From: Streptococcus suis
GTDB taxonomy: Bacteria > Bacillota > Bacilli > Lactobacillales > Streptococcaceae
Assembly (NCBI GenBank): GCA_024583055.1
Contig: CP102145.1
Location: forward strand, 1,178,001 to 1,242,000
DNA: 64,000 nt
Direction of reading: 5' to 3'
The translations under genes were made by a program, and so were the position numbers. The notes under the pieces were generated by a model, which was not told where the DNA came from, searched no databases, and was given only the letters and a program-made list of their open reading frames with translations. Below are positions 34,287 to 44,136 of this stretch, piece by piece. The first letter of the stretch is position 1; every line of letters starts with the position of its first letter.

Positions 34287-35564
34287 TTATTCTGCCTTTT
34301 CTGCTTTTGGCAAGATAAGATTGAGGATAATACCTACAATGGCTGAGAGGGCTGTACCTGAAAGGGTGATGGCACCGATGTTGAGTACTGCACCACCGAG
34401 GCCCAAGACCAACATAGAACTTGCGATAATCAGGTTGCGGACTTGCCCAAAGTCAACACGGCTTTCAATCAAGACTTTCAATCCGTTTGAGGCGATAACG
34501 CCGTAGAGCAAGATAGACATACCACCAAGAACGGCACTTGGAATAGTTGAGATAAGGGCGGTAAATTTGCCCAAGAATGAGAAGGCAATGGCAATCAGGG
34601 CTGCGTTGCGGATAACGGACACTGATGCGATGCGGGTCATACCGATAACCCCTGTGTTTTCACCGTAGGTCGTGTTAGCAGGTCCGCCGATAAAGGCAGA
34701 TACGGCAGTTGCCACACCGTCACCAATCAAGGTCCGGCTGAGACCTGGATCTTTCAAGAACTGGCGGCCACAGATTTGGCTGAGAACCGTGTGGTCTCCG
34801 ATATGCTCTGCGATTGTCACCACTGCGATTGGCAAGATGGCAATCATTTCTGGACCGAAGTAGAAATTGTAGGATTTGAAGGCACCAGTTTCAAATGGTA
34901 GGTAGAAACCTGGTAATTCAAACCAAGCTGCTTCCAAAACGGGTGTAAAGTCAACTAGTCCGAGGAAGATAGCAATCACATAACCACCGATGATGGCAAT
35001 CAGGAAGGGAACAATCTTGGCGAAGCCTTTCCCTTTGGTATTGACAAAAGCCGCAATCAAGAAGGTAGCAATAGCCGCTACGACATTTCTCCAGTCACCG
35101 TCTGCAACAAAGCCTGCCGAAGTCACGGCAGAGTTGGCAAGACCCAGACCGATGACAATAATCATAGGGCCGATAACAATCGGTGGCAAGAGGCTATCAA
35201 TCCACTTAGTACCGATAACTTTGACAAGTGCTGCAATCAACACATAAATCAAACCGACGAAGAGAATACCTGTCTGTGCAGCTGACACATCACCGCCCAT
35301 TTCCTTGACAGCAAGCGCCATAGCAGAAATATAGGCAAAGGATGAACCCAAGTAAACCGGCACCTTGAACTGCGTCGCCACTTGGTAAATCAAGGTTCCA
35401 ACACCTGATGCGAAGAGGGCAACGGACACGGGCATACCGAGAATCAGCGGCACCAAGATTGTCGCACCAAACATAGCGAACACGTGCTGGAAACTCAACA
35501 AAATCCCTTGAAGCGGGGCTGGTTTCTCATGGACATCAAACAAAAGATTGGCTTTTGTACTCAT
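34287..35564 (-). CDS. pyrP: Uracil permease (NCS2 family)
   Basis: A 425-aa nucleobase:cation symporter-2 with about 14 membrane helices importing uracil. Landmarks: PLQGILLSFQHVFAMFGATI near the start (the QH motif of helix 1), VYLGSSFAYISAMALAVKEM, the nucleobase-site strand with AEHIGDHTVLSQICGR (Glu and His conserved in UraA), and FIGGPANTTYGENTGVIGMT. The ATG at 35564 has GGGAGATTT upstream. It ends six bases from the window position where the rpsO leader region begins. A PyrR-type leader controls it. Confidence 0.93.
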   Translation of the reverse strand: MSTKANLLFDVHEKPAPLQGILLSFQHVFAMFGATILVPLILGMPVSVALFASGVGTLIYQVATQFKVPVYLGSSFAYISAMALAVKEMGGDVSAAQTGILFVGLIYVLIAALVKVIGTKWIDSLLPPIVIGPMIIVIGLGLANSAVTSAGFVADGDWRNVVAAIATFLIAAFVNTKGKGFAKIVPFLIAIIGGYVIAIFLGLVDFTPVLEAAWFELPGFYLPFETGAFKSYNFYFGPEMIAILPIAVVTIAEHIGDHTVLSQICGRQFLKDPGLSRTLIGDGVATAVSAFIGGPANTTYGENTGVIGMTRIASVSVIRNAALIAIAFSFLGKFTALISTIPSAVLGGMSILLYGVIASNGLKVLIESRVDFGQVRNLIIASSMLVLGLGGAVLNIGAITLSGTALSAIVGIILNLILPKAEKAE

Positions 35565-35722
35565 AAATCTCCCATTCTGGGTACACAAAAAGACCCAGAC
35601 TTTCTAAATATACATAGTCATAGGCCCTTAATTGATTTTTCCTGTTGTCTTTCTCACCTCACGGGATGAGTTTAAAAACCTACGCTTTTGGTATTGTAAC
35701 ACAAAGAGGAAGTTTTTGGCAA
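35565..35722 (-). promoter_or_regulatory. PyrR-type attenuator and promoter of the uracil permease
   Basis: Promoter on the minus strand: -35 TTGCCA (35717-35722), -10 TACAAT (35693-35698). The leader carries CTCATCCCGTGAGGTGAG (35653-35670), matching the PyrR-binding loop consensus (ARUCCNGNGAGGY). It is followed by GGGCC and a TCTGGGT/ACCCAGA hairpin near 35575-35605. PyrR with UMP bound would favour termination. Exact alternative folds were not computed. Confidence 0.7.
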
Positions 35723-35774
35723 GGAATTTTCGAGACTTTTTAGTATTATTCGGGAAAATAGCAGAGCAGTAAAC

Positions 35775-36290
35775 TTAGCTATCACCTGCATCTCTTATCC
35801 GTTTCTTAATCTTCTGACTAAACTCAATCATCCTCCGCTTTTCTTCTGGCCAGATTTTAGTCACACGGTCCACGGCAATAATAAACACAATGACCACCGC
35901 ATAGTCTTTGGCACTATCAATCACACCTAGGTTTTCCAAAATAGTCAAGAGCAGGTAAAAGCTAAACAAGATGGTCCGTTTGGGCAGAGCCATCAGGAAT
36001 TCAACTCCAGCCTTGTAGCCCAAATAAATCTGCCGATTGAGCCCTCTGGCTTTTTCCAAACGACGATTTAGAAAGGAACGGATACGACTATAAAACCAAT
36101 CGGACGTAAAAAAGAGGGACTGAATGGCGATGGCAATAAGCGACAGATTGTTAGCATGTTTCTCCGTCATACCAGACACTCTGGCAAAAATGTAAGTCCA
36201 ATCCCCATTATCAATCCACATCCAAATTGAAAGATATACAACAGCACCTGCCACCACAATCAAGGGAAGAGCACGAAGGTATTTAAGCAT
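35775..36290 (-). CDS. Integral membrane protein of unknown function
   Basis: A 171-aa protein with three or four hydrophobic segments: about 7-26 (LPLIVVAGAVVYLSIWMW), 48-66 (LSLIAIAIQSLFFTSDWFY), 100-118 (TILFSFYLLLTILENLGV) and 125-140 (YAVVIVFIIAVD). A basic C-terminal tail follows (EEKRRMIEFSQKIKKRIRDA). No family recognised. ATG 36290 was chosen because GGAG lies nine bases upstream; a TTG at 36296 is the alternative. It stands alone between the uracil permease and the osmolyte cluster. Confidence 0.65.
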   Translation of the reverse strand: MLKYLRALPLIVVAGAVVYLSIWMWIDNGDWTYIFARVSGMTEKHANNLSLIAIAIQSLFFTSDWFYSRIRSFLNRRLEKARGLNRQIYLGYKAGVEFLMALPKRTILFSFYLLLTILENLGVIDSAKDYAVVIVFIIAVDRVTKIWPEEKRRMIEFSQKIKKRIRDAGDS

Positions 36291-36371
36291 GAACAACTAC
36301 TCCACTATCTTTTTTTCTATTATCAACCGAAAAACCAAACAAGTCAAGAGAAAAGAAGGAGACATCCCCTC

Positions 36372-37133
36372 TTAAAACTTCCCTAGATTGGTCAAGTCTT
36401 TTTTCTCTGGCATGACTTCCTTGTTATCCCAGTGTTCCACAATCTTGCCGTCTTTGAGGCGGTAGATGTCAAAGTGGGCGTAGTCCTGACCTGCAATCCA
36501 GACTTTCGAGTAAGCCACCACATAGTCACCTTGTCCCATCACCTTGAAGACAAAGTCGTAGTTGACTTGATTGTCGACAAGATAGTCCTTATAGGCTACA
36601 CCGCCTTGGGTGATTTCTTGGTTGTGCTGAATCAGGTCCGCTGCCACATAGTCGTCAAACTTCTCGATTTCCCCATTTTGAAGGACATCGACCAAGAAAC
36701 GACGGACGATTTTCTTGTTGTCCTCGGTCTTGTCTAGGTCAGTCAGTTCAAAGTCTGCGTAAATCGGGTCTGTTTGGCCAATGGTTTTTGGATAGGCATC
36801 GATGACATCCCAATGCTCGACGATACGGCCGTTTTCATCTGAACGGAAAATGTCCGCCGTCACCCATTCAGCCTCACCGTCATTGAGTTTCTGGTGGACA
36901 TGGACAAAGACGAAATTTCCGTCTTCAATGGCACGAACAATATTTATTTCCCGCTTGGGATTGCGTTTGAAAAAATCCGCAAAGAAAGCCGCAAAGCCCT
37001 CTTTCTCATCAGGAACACCCGTACTGTGCTGAGTGTAAGTGGCTCCCATATAGTTTTCATGAACTTCCTTGATTTCCCCGTCGCGAATGCCACGAAGGTA
37101 AAGATTTTTAGCATTTTCTAGTTGATGTGACAT
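36372..37133 (-). CDS. Protein with two SnoaL/NTF2-like domains
   Basis: A 253-aa soluble protein made of two similar halves. The first (about 1-125) has FAAFFADFFKRNPKREINIV and ends DENGRIVEHWDVIDAYP. The second (about 135-250) has VRRFLVDVLQNGEIEKFDDY, VAADLIQHNQEITQGGVAYK and DGKIVEHWDNKEVMP. The 'G+IVEHWD' ending is typical of SnoaL-like ester cyclase/dehydratase-type proteins, mostly of unknown substrate. Twelve bases downstream of the transporter gene, so part of that operon. Confidence 0.8.
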   Translation of the reverse strand: MSHQLENAKNLYLRGIRDGEIKEVHENYMGATYTQHSTGVPDEKEGFAAFFADFFKRNPKREINIVRAIEDGNFVFVHVHQKLNDGEAEWVTADIFRSDENGRIVEHWDVIDAYPKTIGQTDPIYADFELTDLDKTEDNKKIVRRFLVDVLQNGEIEKFDDYVAADLIQHNQEITQGGVAYKDYLVDNQVNYDFVFKVMGQGDYVVAYSKVWIAGQDYAHFDIYRLKDGKIVEHWDNKEVMPEKKDLTNLGKF

Positions 37134-37144
37134 AGTATTTTCTC

Positions 37145-38659
37145 CTATTTTAGTAGATTTTCTTTCTCGAGGTACTCCCTAGCCACTTGCTCTGCCGACT
37201 CGCCTTCCACATCGACCGCATAGTTCATCTGAGTCATTTCCTCGGTCGAGATTTTGCCCGCCAAAGCCCCCAAAACTTGCTCCAACTCAGGATAGTTCTC
37301 TAAGGTTTCTTTGGTCAATAGCGGAGCGGCCTGATAGGGTGGGAAGAGCTCTTTGTCGTCTTCCAGGATTTTCAGTTTGTAAGTGACCACCTTGCTATCT
37401 GTCGAGAAGGCTTCGACAATTTGCACATCTCCATTTTTAATAGCTTCGTAGCGAAGGGCAGGCTCCATGGTTTTGACACTAAGGTTGAGCCCATAAAGAT
37501 TGGTCAGACCGACATTCCCATCCCCTCGGTCGTTAAACTCTAATGAGAATCCTGCGACAGCTGTCTGCTGCACTTTTGCCAAATCCGAAATCTTTTCAAG
37601 ACCATGATCTTGAGCGTAGTCTTCCGTCACTGCCACAGCATAGGTATTTTGAAAGTCTGTCGGAGCTAGGTAGACCAAGCCGTCCTGCTCCAAAATCGCT
37701 TCCTTGGCGTAAGTGTAAACCTCCTCAGGGTTATTGGACAGATTAGACGGCGGATTGGTCAAGAGGGTGGTCGTAATGGTACCAGTGAACTCAGGATAGA
37801 TATCAATCGAGCCAGACTTAAGGGCTTCGTAGAGGAAGCTGGTCTTGCCAAAGTTTGGCTCCAGCTCCACCTCGATATCCGTCTGGTCTTCAATCAAGAG
37901 CTTGTACATATTGATGAGGATTTCAGGCTCTGCCCCCAATTTCCCAGCGATGACTAGCTTTTTCGATGAAGACTGGTTGAGCGGAACATAGCTGGCTCCG
38001 ACTGCCAAGAGAGTCACCAGGAGAGCCGCCAGAATAGTGCGAGGCTTCTTGTCCTGCAAGAACTTGATGACCGAGCCAAAGAGGACAGCCAAGACTGCCG
38101 ACGACACCGCCCCAATCAAAATCAGAGCCGAGTCATTGCGGTCAATTCCCAAGAGGATAAAAGAGCCTAAACCGCCCGCACCGACCAAGGCAGCAAGCGT
38201 TGCCGTCCCGATAATCATAATGGACGCCGTCCGAATGCCAGACATGAGAATGGGCATGGCCAGAGCCAGCTGGAACTTACGCAGTTTTTCCAGCTTGGTC
38301 ATCCCAAAGGCTGTCGCAGCCTCTTCCAGTGAAGGATCGATTTCCGAAAGTCCGGTCAAAGTCCCCTGCAAAATGGGAAAAATGGCGTAGATGACTAAAG
38401 CCACTACCGCAGGCAGCGTTCCGATACCCATAAAGGGAATGAAAAGTCCCAGCAGTGCCAAGGAGGGAATAGTCTGAAATACTCCTGTCACCTGCAAGCT
38501 CCACTCGGTCAGCTTTTTCTTGTTAGACAAGACCAAGCCCAGTGGCACCGCAATGGCAATAGCAATAATCAAGGCCAGAAGGGAAATCCGCAGGTGCTCA
38601 AAGAGGGCTGTCAGCCAGTCTGCCTTGCGTTCCAGAAAGGTTGTTACCAACTGATCCAT
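37145..38659 (-). CDS. Osmoprotectant-type ABC transporter permease fused to substrate-binding domain
   Basis: A 504-aa fusion typical of streptococcal OpuC/quaternary-amine systems. The N-terminal 210 residues are a BPD-type permease with about five or six helices and the EAA-like loop [20 protein letters not shown]. The C-terminal about 225-504 is an OpuAC-like substrate-binding domain ([55 protein letters not shown]). The family imports glycine betaine, choline, carnitine or proline betaine. Its start overlaps the ATPase stop by one base. It could import the opine-like substrate of the neighbours instead. Confidence 0.9.
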   Translation of the reverse strand: MDQLVTTFLERKADWLTALFEHLRISLLALIIAIAIAVPLGLVLSNKKKLTEWSLQVTGVFQTIPSLALLGLFIPFMGIGTLPAVVALVIYAIFPILQGTLTGLSEIDPSLEEAATAFGMTKLEKLRKFQLALAMPILMSGIRTASIMIIGTATLAALVGAGGLGSFILLGIDRNDSALILIGAVSSAVLAVLFGSVIKFLQDKKPRTILAALLVTLLAVGASYVPLNQSSSKKLVIAGKLGAEPEILINMYKLLIEDQTDIEVELEPNFGKTSFLYEALKSGSIDIYPEFTGTITTTLLTNPPSNLSNNPEEVYTYAKEAILEQDGLVYLAPTDFQNTYAVAVTEDYAQDHGLEKISDLAKVQQTAVAGFSLEFNDRGDGNVGLTNLYGLNLSVKTMEPALRYEAIKNGDVQIVEAFSTDSKVVTYKLKILEDDKELFPPYQAAPLLTKETLENYPELEQVLGALAGKISTEEMTQMNYAVDVEGESAEQVAREYLEKENLLK

Positions 38660-39390
38660 TAGGCACCTCCCCGATTTTTCATAAATTCAACAACAAAGTC
38701 ATTAGCAGGCTGGTTACGAAGTTCATCAGGCGTACCCAATTGAACCACTTCTCCTGCCCTCATCAAGCAGATACGGTCTGCCAGCTTAACCGCTTCGTTC
38801 ATATCATGCGTGACGAAAACCGTTGTCATCTTGAACTCTTCATGCAAGTCCTTGATCAAGTCCTGCAACTGCCCTTTACTAATAGGGTCTAGGGCTGAGA
38901 AAGGCTCATCCATCAGCAAGACCTTGGGATTGGCAATGATGGCCCGCAGAATCCCAATCCGCTGTTTTTCTCCCCCAGACAAGTCCTTGGGCAGACGGTC
39001 CAAATAGCTGTCCGGCTCCAGACCTACCTTGGTCAAAAGCTCTCTGGATTTTTTTAGAATATCTTGCTTGCTCATCCCCTTCATCTCAGGAATAAGAGCA
39101 ATATTTTCAGCCACTGTCATATTTGGAAATAAAGCAATCTGTTGCAGGACGTAGCCAGTTTCCAAGCGTAGCTCACGCAGGTCAAAGTCTTTCAGCCGCT
39201 TGCCCTGAATCCGAATATCTCCATCTGTCTGCTCAATCAGGCGGTTGATCAGTTTCAGCGTCGTTGTTTTTCCGCTCCCGCTTGGTCCAATCAGGACAAA
39301 GAATTCTCCCTCTTGAATGTCAAAGGTCAAATTCTTCAAGATTGGTCCGTTGACCTGATAGGTCAAGGACACATTTTGGTACTCAATCAT
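38659..39390 (-). CDS. Osmoprotectant-type ABC transporter ATP-binding protein
   Basis: A 243-aa ATPase with Walker [15 protein letters not shown] (about 35-48), Q-loop [10 protein letters not shown], signature [15 protein letters not shown], Walker [14 protein letters not shown] and the H-loop FVTHDM. It pairs with the adjacent permease/binding fusion. It lacks the C-terminal CBS domains seen in OpuAA/OpuCA-type ATPases that sense ionic strength, so osmotic gating by CBS is not expected. Its start overlaps the MarR gene's 3' end by eight bases. Confidence 0.9.
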   Translation of the reverse strand: MIEYQNVSLTYQVNGPILKNLTFDIQEGEFFVLIGPSGSGKTTTLKLINRLIEQTDGDIRIQGKRLKDFDLRELRLETGYVLQQIALFPNMTVAENIALIPEMKGMSKQDILKKSRELLTKVGLEPDSYLDRLPKDLSGGEKQRIGILRAIIANPKVLLMDEPFSALDPISKGQLQDLIKDLHEEFKMTTVFVTHDMNEAVKLADRICLMRAGEVVQLGTPDELRNQPANDFVVEFMKNRGGA

Positions 39391-39832
39391 TGGTTTCTCC
39401 TCCTAAGATTTCCGTCAAGACCTGTCCATAGCGACCAAAGAGGTCCAGTAACTGCTCCTGTTCTTCCAAGCTGAACTGGGACAGGGCTGTTTTTTCCGCT
39501 TCTTCCAAGGGGTCCAAAATCCGACAGGCATAGACACGGCCAGCCTCGGTCAATTTGACCTTCTTATGCCGTTTGTCTGCTGGATTTTCCTCAAAAAAAA
39601 CATAGCCCTTATCCAGAAATTTCTTAATGGTGGCATTGACCACCTGCTTACTAGAGTAAGTCTTCTTACTGACCAAATTCTGTGTCACACCTCCGGGATG
39701 ATAATAGAGCCACATAAGGATCGATAGGCACTTGCCGTTTAGCCCCTGTCGCCGTGCATAACCCTCGTAGAGCCCGACCTGCTGGTCAAAGATACGGGCC
39801 AAGTCTTTACTCCGCTGTCTCAATTCTGTCAT
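39383..39832 (-). CDS. MarR-family transcriptional regulator
   Basis: A 149-aa winged-helix protein. The DNA-binding core is WLYYHPGGVTQNLVSKKTYS, SKQVVNATIKKFLDKGYVFF with the wing EENPADKRHKKVKLTEAGR (about 40-110). The C-terminal dimer helix is EEAEKTALSQFSLEEQEQLL. ATG 39832 has AGGAGC ten bases upstream; the open frame's earlier ATG at 39859 lacks a ribosome-binding site. First gene of the transporter operon, so probably its repressor, released by a substrate. Confidence 0.85.
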   Translation of the reverse strand: MTELRQRSKDLARIFDQQVGLYEGYARRQGLNGKCLSILMWLYYHPGGVTQNLVSKKTYSSKQVVNATIKKFLDKGYVFFEENPADKRHKKVKLTEAGRVYACRILDPLEEAEKTALSQFSLEEQEQLLDLFGRYGQVLTEILGGETND

Positions 39833-39920
39833 CGTCGCTCTGCTCCTGTAATTAGTCATTTTTTTTTACTATTTTACCAGAAAAAGTAAGATAGTCAATA
39901 TTATTGACCATCTTTTCTCC

Positions 39921-40685
39921 TCACATATACCCGTAAAATTCCCTGCGGACCACTGCCGAATGCACCCAGTTAATCAAGGTGGTGAAATCGAAGACTGGCA
40001 GGCCAGTTGCTCGGTGGAGAGCCGCCGCATAGGGAGGCAGGTCACTACATTCCAGCAAAATCGCCCCAATTTCTGGATGATTGGCACGTAATTCCTGCAC
40101 AACTGCGATTAGATCCGCCTTCAAGCGACCGTTGTCCAGATAAGGCTTGTTGTAGCGGATAGGAGCAAAGCTCTCCAAGCTACCAATTTCCTTGACAATA
40201 CAGTCTGAAATAGAGGCATTGGCCTTGGCGAAGAAATCTGCATTGGCCCCCTCTCCGTCTGCTACCAGAACCGCAATCTTCTGGTCTGGCTTGAGCCCCA
40301 TTTTAATCAAGGGAATCTGAAGAACGCTGGACAGATAGACAGGAACCGCTACCGCATCCCGCACCTGCTCCTGAAAATGATTGAAATAGCCACAGGCACC
40401 GACAATAGCCCGCACACCCTTTTTCTCCAGCTTCTTAGCAGCCTCAATGACCATGTCCAACAATTTCTCCTCACCATTGAAGAGGTCTTCTATTTCCAAA
40501 ACAATGTCCTCATAGACGACCGGGAAGGAGAAGGTGGTCGCATTGGCAACATTGCCCGGTAATTTGACATAGTTAAAGTCAATGGTAATAATTCCAATGG
40601 AAAATCCTGCCACAGAAGCATCCTGCACCTGATAAAACTGGTCCAGCTGCCCTGCATTCTCAATACTGGCTCTGAAATGTGTCAT
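39921..40685 (-). CDS. Aspartate/glutamate racemase-family protein
   Basis: A 254-aa protein of the Asp/Glu/hydantoin racemase superfamily. The two catalytic cysteines sit in the expected places: Cys about 97 in IVGACGYFNHF and Cys about 212 in AILLECSDLPPY. The N-terminal GIITIDFNYVKLPGNVANAT is the usual first strand. Members racemise or decarboxylate/isomerise amino acids or malonates, so substrate is unassigned. It starts directly (one base) after the opine-type dehydrogenase stop. Confidence 0.8.
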   Translation of the reverse strand: MTHFRASIENAGQLDQFYQVQDASVAGFSIGIITIDFNYVKLPGNVANATTFSFPVVYEDIVLEIEDLFNGEEKLLDMVIEAAKKLEKKGVRAIVGACGYFNHFQEQVRDAVAVPVYLSSVLQIPLIKMGLKPDQKIAVLVADGEGANADFFAKANASISDCIVKEIGSLESFAPIRYNKPYLDNGRLKADLIAVVQELRANHPEIGAILLECSDLPPYAAALHRATGLPVFDFTTLINWVHSAVVRREFYGYM

Positions 40686-41915
40686 TTATACCTCCCGCTC
40701 TCGAAAGAGTCCTGTTTCCAAGTAAGCCAAGGTCTCTTCCTTACTCAAATGGGCCAAATCCAAGTCTTCCAAGGTCAAGCCTTCTTCAAAAAATTTTCGA
40801 CCTGTCATGACGGAGCCCAAGACAATCATACTATCAATAACTGGAGTGGCCACCCCGTATTTCTTACCTAATTCATGATAGATATGGCAACCAACAGGCA
40901 CATCCTCTGTCACATAGCGGTCCTGAATGGTGAAGGGGCCAGTCCCATAAGCCATCGGAAACTGCTGGTCGAAGGGAACAATGCAGTCATCACCCATATA
41001 CTCTGGACCCAAAATACTGGTCCGCGACAAAAAATTCTCCTTGGGATAACGAAGCAAATCAACACCAATCGCCTCCGCCAGCTGCACCTGTTCTAGATAG
41101 AAGGCATATTGCACTTCTGCCACGGATTCACTGTAAGCGTGCGAATAGATCGAGTACTGGAGCGGATCATTTCCACCGAAAATCCGACCAAAATTCTCCA
41201 TCACGCTAGCTCCCAAAATCGTACCAGGACAATGCAGGACTGGATTGACATTGCTAAAACCAACATCCAAAACGGTCTGTCCGCCCGTCACACCATCCCC
41301 TTCCGTAATGGCATCAAAAGCTCCAATCGCCTGCGAACTTTCTAGGAAGAGTTCTTGGTCGGTCATGGGCAGAGCTGCACCCCGAAGCGTAATGGCCCGA
41401 TATTTTAACTCGATTTTAGGCGTCATGACCCCGCCCTCCCTGACAATCCGAGCTCCGTAAGGGGCACTGGTCCAGCCACCGACAATCACCTGCTTCTGAC
41501 AACCCAACTCTCTCATCTTCTTACGAAGTTTCAAACTGCCAAAATTATCTGGAATGATATGAACAATCATCCCATCTTCTAAGACAGGCACCAAGGCTTC
41601 AAAAAATTGGTCATGGGCAATGGACGGCACCGCCACAATGACAATTTTAGCTCCCGCAACAGCCTCTTCAATGCGGTCTGTCACCAGATCAAAAAAGGCA
41701 CGGCCGCTACGTTCAAAACCGTAAAGACTATTTTGTCCTCCTGTCAAGGTAATCCCTGTTTTTTCTATATTCTTTAGTGTATCTTTTGCAAATTCCGGCA
41801 AGTCAAATAAATGCACACGATTCCCAGCCAATTTAGAATCCGCTCCTACAGCCTTTCCAACCGCACCTGCTCCCAAAATCGCAATCGGTGCTTGTTTCCA
41901 TTCTTCTACTGACAT
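40686..41915 (-). CDS. Opine/octopine dehydrogenase-family oxidoreductase
   Basis: A 409-aa protein. The N-terminal Rossmann fold starts APIAILGAGAVGKAVGADSK with GxGxxG (about 9-28). The C-terminal half (about 200-409) is the octopine/nopaline dehydrogenase helical domain, with GFSNVNPVLHCPGTILGASV, the catalytic His-type HCPG and SHAYSESVAEVQYAFYLEQ. These enzymes couple an amino acid to a 2-oxo acid reductively, or run in reverse. ATG 41915 is chosen because GGAGGAATTT precedes it; the 21 codons upstream are not conserved. Two-gene unit with the racemase-family gene. Confidence 0.85.
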   Translation of the reverse strand: MSVEEWKQAPIAILGAGAVGKAVGADSKLAGNRVHLFDLPEFAKDTLKNIEKTGITLTGGQNSLYGFERSGRAFFDLVTDRIEEAVAGAKIVIVAVPSIAHDQFFEALVPVLEDGMIVHIIPDNFGSLKLRKKMRELGCQKQVIVGGWTSAPYGARIVREGGVMTPKIELKYRAITLRGAALPMTDQELFLESSQAIGAFDAITEGDGVTGGQTVLDVGFSNVNPVLHCPGTILGASVMENFGRIFGGNDPLQYSIYSHAYSESVAEVQYAFYLEQVQLAEAIGVDLLRYPKENFLSRTSILGPEYMGDDCIVPFDQQFPMAYGTGPFTIQDRYVTEDVPVGCHIYHELGKKYGVATPVIDSMIVLGSVMTGRKFFEEGLTLEDLDLAHLSKEETLAYLETGLFREREV

Positions 41916-42031
41916 AAATTCCTCCAATAGTCGTTTCTTCCTAGTATACCAAAACCAAATTCTCTCGGCCAATAGCAAAAAATTATAACTATCTATAAGA
42001 ATAGACTATCACGAGGATAGCCTATTTCATC

Positions 42032-43339
42032 TTATTTTTCTTTCAAAACAACATTAAGTAAGAGAGCTGCCAAGGTTCCTGTTGAAATACCAGATGAGAA
42101 GACCATTTGAAGAGCTGATGGCAGATGACTCAATAATTCTGGACGAACGGTCACTCCAATCCCAAGCGCAAAGGCAATGGAAATAATCAAGAGCTCACGG
42201 TCCCCAATTTTAATCGTTGCAAGAGTCTTAATTCCTTGGGCAGCTACCAAACCAAACATGATAATGCCAACACCACCAAGAACAGGTTGGGGCATGATGG
42301 AAATCAAGGCAGATAATTTTGGAAAGACACCAAGTAAAGTAAGAATAATACCCGCAAGAATCATAACATGACGACTAGCAACTTTTGTCAAAGTAATGAG
42401 GCCAACGTTTTGTGAGAAGGCTGTATTTGGACCAGCCCCAAAAACACCAGCAATCAAGGAACCAACTCCGTCTGCCAGAACACCATTTGCTGCCCGCTCA
42501 GAAGAAATCTTTTGATTTGAGGCTTCTCCAATGGCCATCATAATTCCGACTGTACCAATCAAGGATACGACATAGGCTGGAATGAAGGCTAGAATGGAAG
42601 ATAGGTCAAATTTTACACCGTAATGGAAAATTTTAGGAAGAGCAAACCAGGCTGCTTCTCCAACAGCCGATAAATCAACTTTTCCAAGAAAAATACACAA
42701 GATGTAACCAAAAACCATCCCAAAGAAAACAGAGGCTGTTTTCAGCATTCCTTTACCATAATGATTTAAAGCCAAGGTAAAGACCAAGACGGTAAAGGCA
42801 ATACTGATATTTTCAACAGAAGCATAGTCTGAAGCGCCAGCTCCACCAGCTGCCCAGTCCATACTAACTGGCATGAGGGTAATACCAATGAGGGAAACAA
42901 CAGTTCCTGTAATCAATGGCGGAAAGAAACGCATCAAGGGTTTCACAAAACGACTCAAAATGATTTCTACAAATGAACCAGCAATGGTTGCACCCACGAT
43001 ACCAGCAATTCCCAACTGACTACCAACGCTGATCGCTGGATTGGCAAAGGTAAAGTCCGTCCCCATCATACCAGAGACACGTGAACCTACTGGGCCAATA
43101 CCTTTCGATTGCAAAATGGTGGCAATACCAGCAACAAAGATTGAAGCCGATACCATAATAGACGTATCTTCTACCGATAATCCCAAGGCACTTGCAACGA
43201 CAAGAGGCACTGCGATGATTCCTGCAAAAGCTGCTAAAATATGCTGAAAAGCAAGCAAAACAGCCATCCCTTTTGGTGGTTGTTGATCAATTCCGTATAG
43301 CATTTCGGAAGACTGCTCCGTTCTTGTTTTCTGAGACAT
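42032..43339 (-). CDS. pbuX: Nucleobase:cation symporter-2 purine permease (xanthine/uric acid type)
   Basis: A 435-aa membrane protein with about 12-14 helices. NCS2 landmarks are AVLLAFQHILAAFAGIIAVP (QH motif), GSRVSGMMGTDFTFANPAIS, the SIGEAS-like GIMMAIGEASNQKIS (the conserved Glu) and the NAT-signature-like FGAGPNTAFSQNVGLITLT. The divergent xpt gene and shared PurBoxes support xanthine import; uric acid transport (PucJ/K-like) cannot be excluded. ATG 43339 has AAGGAGAAATC upstream and is preferred over 43402. Confidence 0.88.
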   Translation of the reverse strand: MSQKTRTEQSSEMLYGIDQQPPKGMAVLLAFQHILAAFAGIIAVPLVVASALGLSVEDTSIMVSASIFVAGIATILQSKGIGPVGSRVSGMMGTDFTFANPAISVGSQLGIAGIVGATIAGSFVEIILSRFVKPLMRFFPPLITGTVVSLIGITLMPVSMDWAAGGAGASDYASVENISIAFTVLVFTLALNHYGKGMLKTASVFFGMVFGYILCIFLGKVDLSAVGEAAWFALPKIFHYGVKFDLSSILAFIPAYVVSLIGTVGIMMAIGEASNQKISSERAANGVLADGVGSLIAGVFGAGPNTAFSQNVGLITLTKVASRHVMILAGIILTLLGVFPKLSALISIMPQPVLGGVGIIMFGLVAAQGIKTLATIKIGDRELLIISIAFALGIGVTVRPELLSHLPSALQMVFSSGISTGTLAALLLNVVLKEK

Positions 43340-43426
43340 GATTTCTCCTTCATCATTCCTAAATAATGGTTTTAGTTTATCAGAAAAAGAAATCCATTTC
43401 AATACGTTTTTATAATTTTTAATAAT

Positions 43427-43521
43427 AATATTCGTTTTTTATCCATTTAAAAAGAATACATACAAATATTTGAGTTAAATGTTCGTTTTTTGTTTGTAAT
43501 TAGGTGAAAAAATGTTATAAT
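43427..43521. promoter_or_regulatory. xpt promoter and two PurBoxes
   Basis: On the minus strand AAAAAACGAATATT (43427-43440) and AAAAAACGAACATT (43478-43491) resemble the PurR PurBox (AWWWCCGAACWWT) with one mismatch each at the first C. They are 51 bp apart between divergent genes. The xpt promoter has -10 TATAAT (43516-43521) with a weak -35 TTTGTA (43493-43498) next to the second box. PurR-PRPP control of both genes is inferred; no guanine riboswitch was seen. Confidence 0.6.
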
Positions 43522-43554
43522 ACACCAAAGTATAGCGAAAAGGATAGAATAGCC

Positions 43555-44136
43555 ATGAAAACATTAGAAGAACGTATTTTAAAAGATGGTCAGATATTAG
43601 GAGAAAACATCTTAAAAGTTGACTCATTCTTGACCCATCAGGTTGATTTTCGCTTGATGAAAGAAATGGGGCAGGTCTTGGCAGATACCTATCGCTCTAA
43701 AGAAATTACCAAGGTTGTCACGATCGAAGCCTCAGGTATTGCACCAGCTATCTATGTTGCAGAAAGTTTAGAAGTTCCGATGATTTTTGCTAAAAAGCAT
43801 AAAAATATTACTATGACCGAAGGCATTTTGACCGCCGAAGTCTATTCATTTACCAAGCAAGTCACCAGCACGGTCTCCATCGCTAGCAAATTCCTCAGTC
43901 CAGAGGACAAGGTGCTGATTGTCGATGATTTCTTGGCCAACGGACAGGCAGCCAAGGGCTTGATTGACATTATCCAGCAAGCGGGCGCTACCGTGGTCGG
44001 TGTCGGCATTGTCATCGAAAAATCCTTCCAAGACGGGCGTCAACTGCTCATTGATGCCGGCGTTCCTGTCACATCTCTGGCTAGAATTGACCGTTTTGAA
44101 AATGGACGGGTCGTCTTTGCACCAGCAGATATTTAA
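43555..44136 (+). CDS. xpt: Xanthine phosphoribosyltransferase
   Basis: Salvages xanthine with PRPP to XMP. The 193-aa protein matches the Firmicute Xpt: [68 protein letters not shown], the PRPP-binding loop [20 protein letters not shown] (about 120-139) and [12 protein letters not shown] near the C-terminus. ATG 43555 follows AGGATAGAATAGCC; the open frame before it has no homology. Confidence 0.95.
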   Translation: MKTLEERILKDGQILGENILKVDSFLTHQVDFRLMKEMGQVLADTYRSKEITKVVTIEASGIAPAIYVAESLEVPMIFAKKHKNITMTEGILTAEVYSFTKQVTSTVSIASKFLSPEDKVLIVDDFLANGQAAKGLIDIIQQAGATVVGVGIVIEKSFQDGRQLLIDAGVPVTSLARIDRFENGRVVFAPADI

